Shown here: positions 24,674-32,906 of the stretch, in pieces
Layout: each line of letters begins with the position of its first letter
Numbering within the stretch: the first letter of the stretch is position 1
Assembly (NCBI GenBank): GCA_934747965.1
Contig: CAKVHI010000004.1
Coordinates: 1-64,000 of the forward strand
Source: an uncultured Clostridia bacterium
GTDB lineage: Bacteria; Bacillota; Clostridia; Christensenellales; UBA1242
Direction of reading: 5' to 3'
DNA length: 64,000 nucleotides
Translations under genes and position numbers: made by a program
The notes under the pieces: model-generated
Seen by the model: only the letters and a program-made list of their open reading frames with translations
The model's database searches: none
What the model was told of the DNA's origin: nothing

Positions 24674-26236
24674 CTATTTGTAGTTGTCGGGTAAGTCGTT
24701 TAAAAACAAAATACAATCTGAAGATAATGCTTTTAATTTTTTTGTGGCATCAAGCAAACTCTCAAAACAAAAAACTTGGTTTTTAGAATTTTCAAGACCT
24801 TTCAAAAGTGCTTTTTTATTAACAAAATTTGTTATCAAAACGAAATCTATATCTTTCAAAAGTTCTCCTAACTTTACATTTTCATCAAATTGTTCTTTTC
24901 CAAGTTCAACCAAACCTGGAGTTATAACAGTTTTTTTCCCTTCAAAAGTCTTTAAAACTTCTATTGCAAATTTTGCACCTTCTGGATTTGAATTAAAACT
25001 GTCATCCAAAATAAATTTACCATTGTTTTCAATCAAATTTAGTCTGTGAGGGGTAGGGACTAGGTTTTGAATTGCCAAGCAAATTTTGCTTAATTCAACG
25101 CCAAAATTAATTGCCATCTGCGAGGCCAAAAGTATGTTCATAACATTATGTTTTCCGAGTAATTTTGTTTGACATTTTATTTTTTTGTTATTAAAGCATA
25201 AATTAAATTCTGTTTTGTTAAACTTGCAACTAATGTTATTTGCAAGTACAAAGTTTTTGTTAAAATTTTGTTCGTTTAAACTCACGAAAGATTTGTTCTT
25301 GCTTTTGCAAAGATTATAAAATTGTTTTGAAATTTCATTGTCGTAGTTAAAAACTGCAAAACCATTTTCTTTCATGTTTTCGACAAGTTCAAACTTTGTG
25401 CTAATCAAATTTTGCATTGTTTTGAATGTTTTAAGGTGTTGTTTGGTAACTCCTGTTATGATAATATGGTCGGGTCTTATTATTTTGCATAATTTTTTTA
25501 TGTCGTGATTATGGTCGGCACCAAACTCTAAAATCAAAATTTCATCACTAATTTTAAGGTCATTTAAAATAACTTTTGTAATGCCCATTTGAGTGTTGTA
25601 ACTTTTTTGTGTTTTGCAAACTTTATATTTTGATTTTAACATTTCAAAAAGGATATTCTTTACACTTGTTTTTGCAAAACTTCCTGTTATACAAATTACT
25701 TTTAAGTTAGGCATTTTTTTTAGTTTTTTTTGAGCCTTTTTTATGTACAGTTTTCTAACAAGACATTCAACTGGATTTATTAATATATGTGAAATTAAGA
25801 AGATAAAATAAAAGATTAAGCAAAAATTGATTAAAAAGTATTTAAAAATCAATAAATTTTTGATATAAAATGAAAGAAAAAATAAATATAAAAAACATAG
25901 AATATTCGTAAGTGTAAAAATTCGAGTAAATCTTTTTGTAAAAACAAGACGATTTTTTCCTTGTTTTTTAAGGCTTATTATTGTCAAAAAAATTATTAAT
26001 AAAAACAAAAAGTTTAATAAAGAAATTATGTAAAAATTGTTCGTAAAAATAATGCTTATGTTAAAAAAAAGTATCAAAATAAGTTGAGAATAAACAAAAA
26101 CATTTTTGCAAAAATAATTCATGGCTTTTAGTAAATAATAACCAGATAATTGATAATATTTATAAAAATTTAGGTTACTAAAATTGATAACAAAAAGATT
26201 AATTATTATCAAGAATATTTTTAAAACTGTTGACAT
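24674..26236 (-). CDS. murF: Membrane-anchored MurF-type ligase
   Basis: 520 aa, longer than usual MurF because of an N-terminal block with four to five hydrophobic segments (about 1-155). The Mur ligase part follows: P-loop ITGSFAKTSVKN (183-194), FGADHNHDI, GVTKQHLKTF, HNVMNILLA, NLVPTPHRLN, DDSFNSNPEG and PGLVELG. It adds D-Ala-D-Ala to UDP-MurNAc-tripeptide. The P-loop reads AKT where most have GKT. The membrane extension could hold precursor synthesis near MraY. Operon with the hydrolase 12 bases upstream and close to ddl. Confidence 0.88.
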   Translation of the reverse strand: MSTVLKIFLIIINLFVINFSNLNFYKYYQLSGYYLLKAMNYFCKNVFVYSQLILILFFNISIIFTNNFYIISLLNFLFLLIIFLTIISLKKQGKNRLVFTKRFTRIFTLTNILCFLYLFFLSFYIKNLLIFKYFLINFCLIFYFIFLISHILINPVECLVRKLYIKKAQKKLKKMPNLKVICITGSFAKTSVKNILFEMLKSKYKVCKTQKSYNTQMGITKVILNDLKISDEILILEFGADHNHDIKKLCKIIRPDHIIITGVTKQHLKTFKTMQNLISTKFELVENMKENGFAVFNYDNEISKQFYNLCKSKNKSFVSLNEQNFNKNFVLANNISCKFNKTEFNLCFNNKKIKCQTKLLGKHNVMNILLASQMAINFGVELSKICLAIQNLVPTPHRLNLIENNGKFILDDSFNSNPEGAKFAIEVLKTFEGKKTVITPGLVELGKEQFDENVKLGELLKDIDFVLITNFVNKKALLKGLENSKNQVFCFESLLDATKKLKALSSDCILFLNDLPDNYK

Positions 26237-26248
26237 ACGGCCTCTCTT

Positions 26249-27004
26249 TTAATTGCTGTTTATTTTATCTTCCAAAAAATCTTTTACTATCTGTAAAAAC
26301 TTAAAGTTATTATCAACAAAGCAAAAATGCCCACCATCAAGCAAAATAAGAGTGCTGTTTTTTATGTTTTTGTTAAGTTTTTTTGCCATATAAACTGGAG
26401 TTGTTTTGTCGTTTTTTCCAAAAATAATTAAAGTTTTGGATTTAATATTTTTTAACAAATAAGTCAAATCTTCGTTCACGACATTAACAAAAACAGATTG
26501 CAAATTTTTGCTCAGTAATTTATAGTCATCTGATCCAAATTTATCTAAAATTTCTTTGCTTTTTAAGTTTTTATTAACCAAAAACTTACAAAATTTATAT
26601 TTTAAAATTTTAAATTTTGTTTTTAAATTTAGCCTTGGCTTAATTCCAGCGCTATCAACCAAAACGAGTTTTTCAATGCAAAGGTCATATATGCTAGACA
26701 GAATTGTCGAAATTCTGCCACCAAAAGAATGCCCAATTAAAATGCAACTTTTTATTTTAAGTTTTTTTATGAGTTTGTAGACTATATTTGCGTAATCATA
26801 AATAGTAAAAGATTTTGGCAAAGTTTTAAATCCAAAATCAGTTAAATTTATATTTAGTGTTGAAAAACCAAAGTTTTGAAAAGATTGAGAAATGTTTTCA
26901 AAACTTTTTAGGTTGCCCAAAAATCCATGTAAAAATATAATTGTTTTTTTGCTTATTTTTTTATACTCATATTCAACCAAAATATTATCTATTTTTTTTA
27001 ACAT
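26249..27004 (-). CDS. Alpha/beta hydrolase
   Basis: 251 aa. Fold landmarks: FLHGFLGN oxyanion region, nucleophile elbow GHSFGG, acid in FGKNDKTTP, and GGHFCF histidine near the end, so the catalytic triad is complete. Substrate unknown. It sits 12 bases before murF, a placement that suggests a wall-linked task but does not prove it. A TATAAA box five bases before its ATG could make the mRNA leaderless. Confidence 0.85.
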   Translation of the reverse strand: MLKKIDNILVEYEYKKISKKTIIFLHGFLGNLKSFENISQSFQNFGFSTLNINLTDFGFKTLPKSFTIYDYANIVYKLIKKLKIKSCILIGHSFGGRISTILSSIYDLCIEKLVLVDSAGIKPRLNLKTKFKILKYKFCKFLVNKNLKSKEILDKFGSDDYKLLSKNLQSVFVNVVNEDLTYLLKNIKSKTLIIFGKNDKTTPVYMAKKLNKNIKNSTLILLDGGHFCFVDNNFKFLQIVKDFLEDKINSN

Positions 27005-27069
27005 ATTTTTTTATATGATTAAAATTTTATTAAAGTCAAAAATACTTTGTTTTATCCCTTAAAATATGA

Positions 27070-27075
27070 TAAAAT
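27070..27075 (+). promoter_or_regulatory. -10 box of the YigZ gene; leaderless architecture
   Basis: TAAAAT ends six bases before the ATG at 27082. No Shine-Dalgarno sequence. Confidence 0.45.
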
Positions 27076-27081
27076 ATTATC

Positions 27082-27663
27082 ATGAAAACAATTTCTGACG
27101 GATGCATTTCATGTTTAGAGATAAAAAAAAGTAAATTTTATTGCATTGCTTTAAATGCTAGTTCAAAAATGCAAGTTGAAGCAAAATTGGATGAGATTAA
27201 AAAATTATACCCAGACGCTAGTCATTATTGCTATGCAGTTGTAACTCAAAATTATGTTGAATTTAGTGATAATTTCGAGCCTCAAGGCACAGCAGGAAAA
27301 CCAATTTTGAATGTCATTCAAAAAAATAAAATTGTTAATTGCTTGGTTGTTGTCGTAAGATTTTTTGGAGGTATTAAACTGGGTGCAGGGCCTCTTACAA
27401 GGGCTTATTCAAACAGTGCAACGCTTGCCATAAAAAACGCTCAAATAAAAGAATTAAAGTTGTTTCAAAGTATAAACTTCAAAATTAATTTTCAAGATGC
27501 TTTTAATATTTATTTACTAAGTCAAAAAGGCTTGTTTAGTGTTGAAAAACGCATAGGAAATGAATTTTGGGTTTTGTGTGAAAAAGAAAAGTTTGACGAA
27601 GTTATGAATAAACTAAAGTTTTTTGATGTTAAAAACTTAAATTTTTGTGAGGTGTGGTTGTGA
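27082..27663 (+). CDS. yigZ: YigZ/IMPACT family protein
   Basis: 193 aa. The family core is intact: KKSKFYCIA, PDASHYCYA, the DNFEPQGTAGKPIL block and FFGGIKLGAGPLTRAYS. A C-terminal EF-G domain IV-like part follows. A role in translation control is proposed for the family, but its biochemical role is unsettled. First gene of a run (yigZ, methyltransferase, recX, acpS) with overlapping ends. Confidence 0.92.
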   Translation: MKTISDGCISCLEIKKSKFYCIALNASSKMQVEAKLDEIKKLYPDASHYCYAVVTQNYVEFSDNFEPQGTAGKPILNVIQKNKIVNCLVVVVRFFGGIKLGAGPLTRAYSNSATLAIKNAQIKELKLFQSINFKINFQDAFNIYLLSQKGLFSVEKRIGNEFWVLCEKEKFDEVMNKLKFFDVKNLNFCEVWL

Positions 27664-28277
27664 GTTTTGTGCATTATTTTGTGGATACAGAGCATAAAAG
27701 TGAAGATTTTTTTGAGTTTAAAGAAAACTTTTTAGGTTTTGATTTTATCTTTGCAAGTTGTGATAATGTTTTTAGCAAAAATGAAATTGATTATGGAACG
27801 AAAGTATTAATTAATGCAATCATAAAAAATTTTGATTTGAACAAAAAAAAGTGTCTTGACCTTGGCTGTGGTCTTGGGGTTGTAACCATAGCGTTGAGCA
27901 AATTTTTTGACAAGGCTAGTTTTGTTTTGTCTGATATAACTAGCATTGCTTGCAAACTTAGTGAAGAAAATTTGAAAAAAAATAATTGTAAAAATTTTAT
28001 GATTAAAAAATCTGATTTGTTTGAAAACTTAGATGAAAAGTTTGACTATATAATAACAAATCCGCCAATTAGGGCAGGCAAAAAGTTGTTGCTTAAGTTG
28101 ATTGATGACAGCACAATGTTTTTAGAAAATAACGGCAAACTTGTTTTGGTTATCAGAAAAAATCATGGCGAAGAGAGCATTAAAAAATATATGGAAACAA
28201 AACTAAAAAATGTTGAAATTTTGAAACGAGATAAAGGTTTTTATGTTTTGGCAGGGGAATATGATAATAACGATTGA
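27660..28277 (+). CDS. Class I SAM-dependent methyltransferase (RsmC-like small domain)
   Basis: 205 aa from GTG at 27660, chosen because GAGG lies seven bases upstream and GTGA overlaps the yigZ stop. Motif I is LDLGCGLGVVTIAL and motif IV is TNPPIRAGK, the NPP[IFY]R variant of RsmC/RlmG-type enzymes that methylate guanine N2 in rRNA. The exact target is not determinable here. Confidence 0.85.
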   Translation: MSFVHYFVDTEHKSEDFFEFKENFLGFDFIFASCDNVFSKNEIDYGTKVLINAIIKNFDLNKKKCLDLGCGLGVVTIALSKFFDKASFVLSDITSIACKLSEENLKKNNCKNFMIKKSDLFENLDEKFDYIITNPPIRAGKKLLLKLIDDSTMFLENNGKLVLVIRKNHGEESIKKYMETKLKNVEILKRDKGFYVLAGEYDNND

Positions 28278-28878
28278 AAAACAAAAAAAAGAAAATAGAT
28301 TTAATTTGTTCGCTGATGGAGATTTCTATAGCGGAATAAATTTAGACCAAGTTGTGAAATACAACCTAAAATCTGGGCAAGATTTGTCAAAAGAAACTAT
28401 TGATGAGATTGTTTTGGAAAGTGAAGTTTTTTATGCTTTTAATAAGGTTTTAAAATATATTTCTAAAGCGATGAAAACAGATTTCGATATTAGGGCTTAT
28501 TTGACAAATAAAAAATTTAATGAATCCGTTGTTAATAAAACCTTAGAAAAATTAAAAGAATATAATTACATTAACGATGAATTATATGTTAAAAATTACA
28601 TAGACACATATAAAAGTAAGTTTGGCAAATCAAGATTAAAACAAAATTTAAAAAACAAAAATATAGATGAAAATTTAATTGAAAAATATTTGATATTTGA
28701 CGAAAATGAAGTTTTGAACAACATAAAAAAAGAAATTTTGAAGCAAACTAAGAACAAAACAATGGATGTAAAACTAAAACAAAAAATATATAGAAATTTA
28801 AGTTTTAAAGGCTACAGTTTTGAGCAAATAAAACAGGCTTTTAATTCTTTGGGGGAAGAAGATGAAAACTGGGATTGA
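28261..28878 (+). CDS. recX: RecX regulatory protein
   Basis: 205 aa. Start at 28261 is chosen for AGGGGA a few bases upstream; it overlaps the methyltransferase end. Three tandem three-helix repeats with the YLTNKKF, YINDELYVKNYI and FGKSRLKQNLKNKNI signatures identify RecX, which modulates RecA filaments. Overlaps acpS by 17 bases. Confidence 0.88.
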   Translation: MIITIEKQKKENRFNLFADGDFYSGINLDQVVKYNLKSGQDLSKETIDEIVLESEVFYAFNKVLKYISKAMKTDFDIRAYLTNKKFNESVVNKTLEKLKEYNYINDELYVKNYIDTYKSKFGKSRLKQNLKNKNIDENLIEKYLIFDENEVLNNIKKEILKQTKNKTMDVKLKQKIYRNLSFKGYSFEQIKQAFNSLGEEDENWD

Positions 28879-29218
28879 TATGGTTGAAGTTGATAGATTT
28901 AAGTTGACAAATTATGAAAAATTTTTGGAAAAATATTTTACTTTAAACGAAATAGAATATTGCTTGTCAAAAAAAAATAAGTTTGAAACTATAGCAGGTA
29001 TTTATAGTGCAAAAGAAGCAGTCTTAAAGGCTTTTAAAATTGGAATAGGTGCTGGAATTAGTTTAAAACAAATAGAGATTTCGCACTTTAACAATATTCC
29101 GTATGTAACCAATAATGAAGTTATAAAAAACTTATTATTAAACGAAAATGCCAAGGAAATTGATATAAATATTTCTCACACTCAAAATTTAGCAATCAGT
29201 GTGTGCATAATTAATTAA
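28862..29218 (+). CDS. acpS: Holo-[acyl-carrier-protein] synthase
   Basis: 118 aa. GIDMVEVDRF near the start and FETIAGIYSAKEAVLKA are the two diagnostic motifs, carrying the metal-binding Asp and Glu. The enzyme transfers phosphopantetheine from CoA to ACP in fatty acid synthesis. Ribosome-binding site GGGGGAAG. A terminator lies after it, before the toxin-type pair, the same gene order seen at the acpS-ndoA locus of other Firmicutes. Confidence 0.95.
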   Translation: MKTGIDMVEVDRFKLTNYEKFLEKYFTLNEIEYCLSKKNKFETIAGIYSAKEAVLKAFKIGIGAGISLKQIEISHFNNIPYVTNNEVIKNLLLNENAKEIDINISHTQNLAISVCIIN

Positions 29219-29238
29219 AAATAACAAACAATAAAATT

Positions 29239-29261
29239 GTAGCATAAATGCTACTTTTTTT
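29239..29261 (+). terminator. Terminator after acpS
   Basis: GTAGCAT and ATGCTAC pair around AA, followed by T run. It leaves only about a dozen bases before the next gene, so the next pair depends on read-through or an overlapping promoter. Confidence 0.8.
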
Positions 29262-29273
29262 ATTGAGGAAATT

Positions 29274-29498
29274 ATGATTGAAATTTATAAAAAAGAACTT
29301 GAAAACAAACTAAAAAATGTCGAAATTAACACTATTTGCGTGCATTTTCATAATATAAAGAAAGATGAACTAAATTCAATGTATAAAAAATTTTTTGATA
29401 CTAATAATTTATCTTGTATAAATTTTGAAGATATGGAAGTTGACAATCTTTCTTTTTCCGTATATGAAGAGTGGTTAGTGAGGTTTAATGATTATTAA
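29274..29498 (+). CDS. Candidate antitoxin preceding the MazF-type toxin
   Basis: 74 aa. It occupies the position of the antitoxin gene (ndoAI/mazE) and overlaps the toxin gene by 11 bases, but its sequence does not show the ribbon-helix-helix or AbrB-type fold of known MazE/NdoAI partners; it is an acidic, helical-looking protein ending EWLVRFNDY. Ribosome-binding site TGAGGA. Antitoxin role is inferred from position. Confidence 0.6.
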   Translation: MIEIYKKELENKLKNVEINTICVHFHNIKKDELNSMYKKFFDTNNLSCINFEDMEVDNLSFSVYEEWLVRFNDY

Positions 29499-29832
29499 AA
29501 GAGGGGAATTATATCTTGCAGATTTGTCGCCCGTTATGGGCAGTGAGCAAGGTGGCATAAGACCTGTTTTGGTTATACAAAACGATGTGGGCAATAAATA
29601 TAGCCCAACAATCATCGTTTCAGCAATCACAAGTAGGCTTTACAAAGCAAAACTTCCCACACACATAAGTTTGGATGCTAAAAGTTTCGGTTTAAGCAAA
29701 GATAGCATAATTTTGCTTGAGCAAATAAGAACAATAGACAAGTTAAGACTTAAAGAAAAAATTGGCGAGTTAGATTCTTTGAAAATGAAAGAAGTTGACA
29801 AGGCTTTACTTGTCAGTTTGGGATATTTTTAA
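29488..29832 (+). CDS. MazF/NdoA-type endoribonuclease toxin
   Basis: 114 aa, family length. RGELYLADLSPVMGSEQGGIRPVLVIQND is the standard start (motif region 5-32), then SAITSR and the LLEQIRTIDK block. It is an RNA-cleaving toxin (PemK/MazF). Ribosome-binding site GAGG at 29479. Overlaps the candidate antitoxin. Confidence 0.93.
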   Translation: MIIKRGELYLADLSPVMGSEQGGIRPVLVIQNDVGNKYSPTIIVSAITSRLYKAKLPTHISLDAKSFGLSKDSIILLEQIRTIDKLRLKEKIGELDSLKMKEVDKALLVSLGYF

Positions 29833-29940
29833 TATTATGAAAATAAGTGATATTTGTCATTTATTTTTTTTGTAGTTTATTTTGGTTTTAAACACCAAAA
29901 AAGACAGTTTTTTGATACAAATTGTTTTGCAAAAAAACGA

Positions 29941-29970
29941 TTGACAAAATATATTAAATTGTGTTACACT
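29941..29970 (+). promoter_or_regulatory. Promoter of the acyltransferase-like gene; leaderless architecture
   Basis: TTGACA (29941-29946), 18 bases, TACACT (29965-29970), then six bases to the ATG at 29977. Confidence 0.7.
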
Positions 29971-29976
29971 AAGTTC

Positions 29977-30837
29977 ATGTGTAAAAAAAGAAGCGACGGA
30001 GTTAGGTTAAAACACTGCGACCCTATCTTGAGAATGACAAGTTATATTATGCCTCACAGATATGATGCTCAGGTTTTTTCTAAGGTTAGTATAAGATGCC
30101 AAAATATAGATAATTTTATTGCAGAAGAAAATAAAAAGGGCAACAGATTTACTTATATGCATATTGTTATTGCTGGGTTAGTGAGGATGTATGCTATGCG
30201 ACCTAAGTTAAATAGATTTATTATTAACAGAAAAATTTATGCAAGAAACAATATTTCTGTTTGTTTTGCAATGAAAAAGGCTTTGAAAGAGGATGCTCCA
30301 GAAACAACAATAAAACTAGAATTTACTGGCCTTGAAAATATATATGAAGTTAAAGAAAAAATTGATGAAGCAATTAGGGAAAACAGTAAAATTGAAGATA
30401 GTAACGACACCGACAAAGCAGCAAAAAGATTGCTAAGTCTTCCAAACTGGTTGCTAAAAACTGCAATGTGCTTTATAAGATGGATGGATAATCATGCATT
30501 GCTTCCAAAAAAATTAATTAAAGTTAGTCCCTTTCACACAACTTGCTTTGTTACAAACATGAAAAGTTTAGGCACAGATTATGTTTATCATCATCTTTAT
30601 GATTTTGGAACAACTGGTCAATTTGCCGGCATGGGAAAGGAACATATCCAACCCGTTGTTGATGATGACGGAAATGTAAAAACCCAAAAAATAATGAAAA
30701 TTGGTATGGCTATTGATGAAAGACTTTGTGATGGTTTTTATTACGCAAAAGCAATAAAATATTGCACGAGGTTTATTGAAAACCCAAATTTGTTGTATGA
30801 CCGCTTAGATGAAATTGTTAAAGATAATGAAATTTAA
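29977..30837 (+). CDS. Stand-alone E2/CAT-fold acyltransferase-like protein
   Basis: 286 aa from the ATG at 29977, chosen because a consensus promoter ends six bases before it. The catalytic-domain fold of 2-oxoacid dehydrogenase E2 and chloramphenicol acetyltransferase is visible, without lipoyl or binding domains. The active-site motif that reads DHR..DGA in E2 enzymes is DERLCDGFYYA here, so the catalytic His is replaced by Glu. Acyl transfer by the usual mechanism is therefore doubtful. Single-gene unit. Confidence 0.8.
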   Translation: MCKKRSDGVRLKHCDPILRMTSYIMPHRYDAQVFSKVSIRCQNIDNFIAEENKKGNRFTYMHIVIAGLVRMYAMRPKLNRFIINRKIYARNNISVCFAMKKALKEDAPETTIKLEFTGLENIYEVKEKIDEAIRENSKIEDSNDTDKAAKRLLSLPNWLLKTAMCFIRWMDNHALLPKKLIKVSPFHTTCFVTNMKSLGTDYVYHHLYDFGTTGQFAGMGKEHIQPVVDDDGNVKTQKIMKIGMAIDERLCDGFYYAKAIKYCTRFIENPNLLYDRLDEIVKDNEI

Positions 30838-30843
30838 TTTTTA

Positions 30844-31332
30844 TTAATCAATAAAATTATAATCATCAATAGATGTAAGATTTAAAAAATCACTGCTTTG
30901 CGTGGTGGTTTTTTTTGTTTGATTTGATTGACTTTTATTGTTCATATTAGATAGCAAATTCAAAATCATTTGGTTTTTGTCCATGCCATTATTAGAACCT
31001 GAAATAGTTTTTATTATGTCCATATAATTATTGTTTCCACCAAAAGAATTTAACATATTTGCAATGTTATTAAATCCATTATTTTGATTTTGGTTTGTGT
31101 TTTGTTGAATGTTGTTTTGAGCATTAAAATTTTGCTGATTATTGTTAGAATTAACTTCACTTTGCTTATCAACTTGGTTTTCTGATTGACTAACATTTTG
31201 TGATTGTGTGCTAACCATAGGGTCATCAAAATTAGGATTGTAGTTTTGATAAAGGTTTTGATAATTATTGTTCATGGTTTCTACAACGGGGTTGTAGTAC
31301 TTTTTTTGCATGGGAATTTCATAATAATTCAT
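30844..31332 (-). CDS. N/Q-rich low-complexity protein
   Basis: 162 aa dominated by Asn, Gln and Ser, with tracts such as NNNQQNFNAQNN, and few charges. It begins with MNYYEIPMQKKYY. No enzyme domain seen; composition is that of a prion-like or coat-type disordered protein. Ribosome-binding site GGAG. Divergent from the subtilase operon with a shared 75-base intergenic region. Confidence 0.65.
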   Translation of the reverse strand: MNYYEIPMQKKYYNPVVETMNNNYQNLYQNYNPNFDDPMVSTQSQNVSQSENQVDKQSEVNSNNNQQNFNAQNNIQQNTNQNQNNGFNNIANMLNSFGGNNNYMDIIKTISGSNNGMDKNQMILNLLSNMNNKSQSNQTKKTTTQSSDFLNLTSIDDYNFID

Positions 31333-31407
31333 AAAAATCTCCTTTAATTATGTCATATTAATATATGATTTCATATAATAATTTAGACAATAAAAAGGGG
31401 AAATTTT

Positions 31408-31686
31408 ATGGATTTTGAAAATTTTTGTAATAGTGAAGAATTAAAAGCACAGGCGGAAGAATTAAAAAATAATTCAGGTGCAGACATTGATGGATTGATA
31501 AATAAGTATAAAAATAAGTCTAAATCTGAACTTTATGAAGAACTTCTGAGGGTTGCAAAGCAAGAAAAAGCAAAGGGAAAATTAGATAAGCAACAATTAC
31601 ATAATATTTTTAACACTTTAAAGCCTATGATTGATAAAAATGAACAAGAAAATTTAAAAAAATTAATAGATATGATAGGTGAATAA
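31408..31686 (+). CDS. Small helical protein upstream of subtilase
   Basis: 92 aa, charged, helical, with NNSGADIDGLINKYKNKSKSELYEELL. Looks conserved in character but I do not recognise a named family. Ribosome-binding site GGGG. The stop overlaps the subtilase start (TAATG), so the two are coupled; it may be a partner or inhibitor of the protease. Confidence 0.7.
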   Translation: MDFENFCNSEELKAQAEELKNNSGADIDGLINKYKNKSKSELYEELLRVAKQEKAKGKLDKQQLHNIFNTLKPMIDKNEQENLKKLIDMIGE

Positions 31687-32819
31687 TGCAAAAAATAGAT
31701 CCTAATTTAATAAAAGAAGTAGAGCTTTTGAGCAACAAAAAAAATAATATTGAGTGTTTGCTTTATTCAAACAATTATGATTTAACAAAAAAATGTTTAA
31801 ATAAATTTAATTATATAGAATTTCCATTTATTAAGGCTTTCGGGCTTAAACTTAACAAAGATAATATTTTAAGTTTTGCTAATTTTAGGCACATAGATTA
31901 CATAACAAGCGAAACAAAGGTGTTTACACAAATTAATGTTGCAAAAAAAATAATAAGTGTAGAAAATTTATATAATCAAGGATTTAAGGGTGAAGGGACA
32001 ACTGTGGCTGTTATAGATACGGGCATTTATCCGCATGTTGATTTTTTGTTTCCAAAAAACAAAATTATTTGCTTTAAAGATTTTGTTAATGAAAAAATAT
32101 ATCCATACGATGATAATGGACATGGAACTTTTGTGGCAGGCATGATTGGGTCTAGTGGAAATACTAATAAAAAATATCAAGGTATTGCACCAAATTGTAA
32201 TTTAATAAGTTTAAAAGCGCTTGACAATAATGGTGAAACGGGGGCTTTCACAATTTTGCAAGCCATGCAATGGGTTTTTGACAACAAAGAGAAATATAAT
32301 ATAAAAGTTGTGTGCATGAGTTTTGGGGCTAGTCCGCTTCAAAGTAATGACCCACTTTTAAAGGGTGCAGAGAAATTGTGGAATAATGGGATAGTAGTTG
32401 TTGCAGCGGCAGGGAATAGTGGACCTGAAAGTGAAACAATAAAAAGTCCGGGGATTTCTTCCAGAATTATAACGGTGGGTGCTTTGGATGATAACAGAAC
32501 AGAAAAAGATGAGTATATGGAAGAATTATTCACAGTAGCTGATTTTTCATCAAGAGGCCCCGCATTTAATTTTTATAAGCCCGATTGCTTGGCTAGTGGT
32601 GTGAATATAAAAGGCTTAAAAAATAATAAAAATTTGTTTACAAAAATGAGCGGAACAAGTGTTGCAACTCCAATCGTTGCTGGAGTGTGTGCTTTAATTT
32701 GTCAAAAATATCCACAAATTACGCCAAATCAACTGAAATATTTGCTTTTAAATCATTGCAGTCCTATTTTAAAAAATCACAATATCGAAGGTTACGGTAT
32801 TATTAATGCTGATTTGTAA
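31686..32819 (+). CDS. Intracellular subtilisin-like serine protease (S8)
   Basis: 377 aa with the complete triad: D111 in AVIDTGI, H146 in GHGTFVAG, S325 in MSGTSVATP, plus N244 in AAGNSGP for the oxyanion hole. No signal peptide is seen, so it is probably cytoplasmic, like IspA, or forespore-located. Residues 1-85 form a short pro-region-like part. Follows the 92-aa gene; terminator after it. Confidence 0.92.
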   Translation: MQKIDPNLIKEVELLSNKKNNIECLLYSNNYDLTKKCLNKFNYIEFPFIKAFGLKLNKDNILSFANFRHIDYITSETKVFTQINVAKKIISVENLYNQGFKGEGTTVAVIDTGIYPHVDFLFPKNKIICFKDFVNEKIYPYDDNGHGTFVAGMIGSSGNTNKKYQGIAPNCNLISLKALDNNGETGAFTILQAMQWVFDNKEKYNIKVVCMSFGASPLQSNDPLLKGAEKLWNNGIVVVAAAGNSGPESETIKSPGISSRIITVGALDDNRTEKDEYMEELFTVADFSSRGPAFNFYKPDCLASGVNIKGLKNNKNLFTKMSGTSVATPIVAGVCALICQKYPQITPNQLKYLLLNHCSPILKNHNIEGYGIINADL

Positions 32820-32828
32820 TAAAGAAAC

Positions 32829-32854
32829 AAAAAGGTGCTTATGCACTTTTTTTT
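32829..32854 (+). terminator. Terminator after the subtilase
   Basis: AAAGGTGC and GCACTTTT pair around TTAT with a T run. Confidence 0.8.
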
Positions 32855-32906
32855 AAAAATAATTGAAAAAAAATAATTTCTTTGTTATAATTAACTTGAG
32901 GTTATT

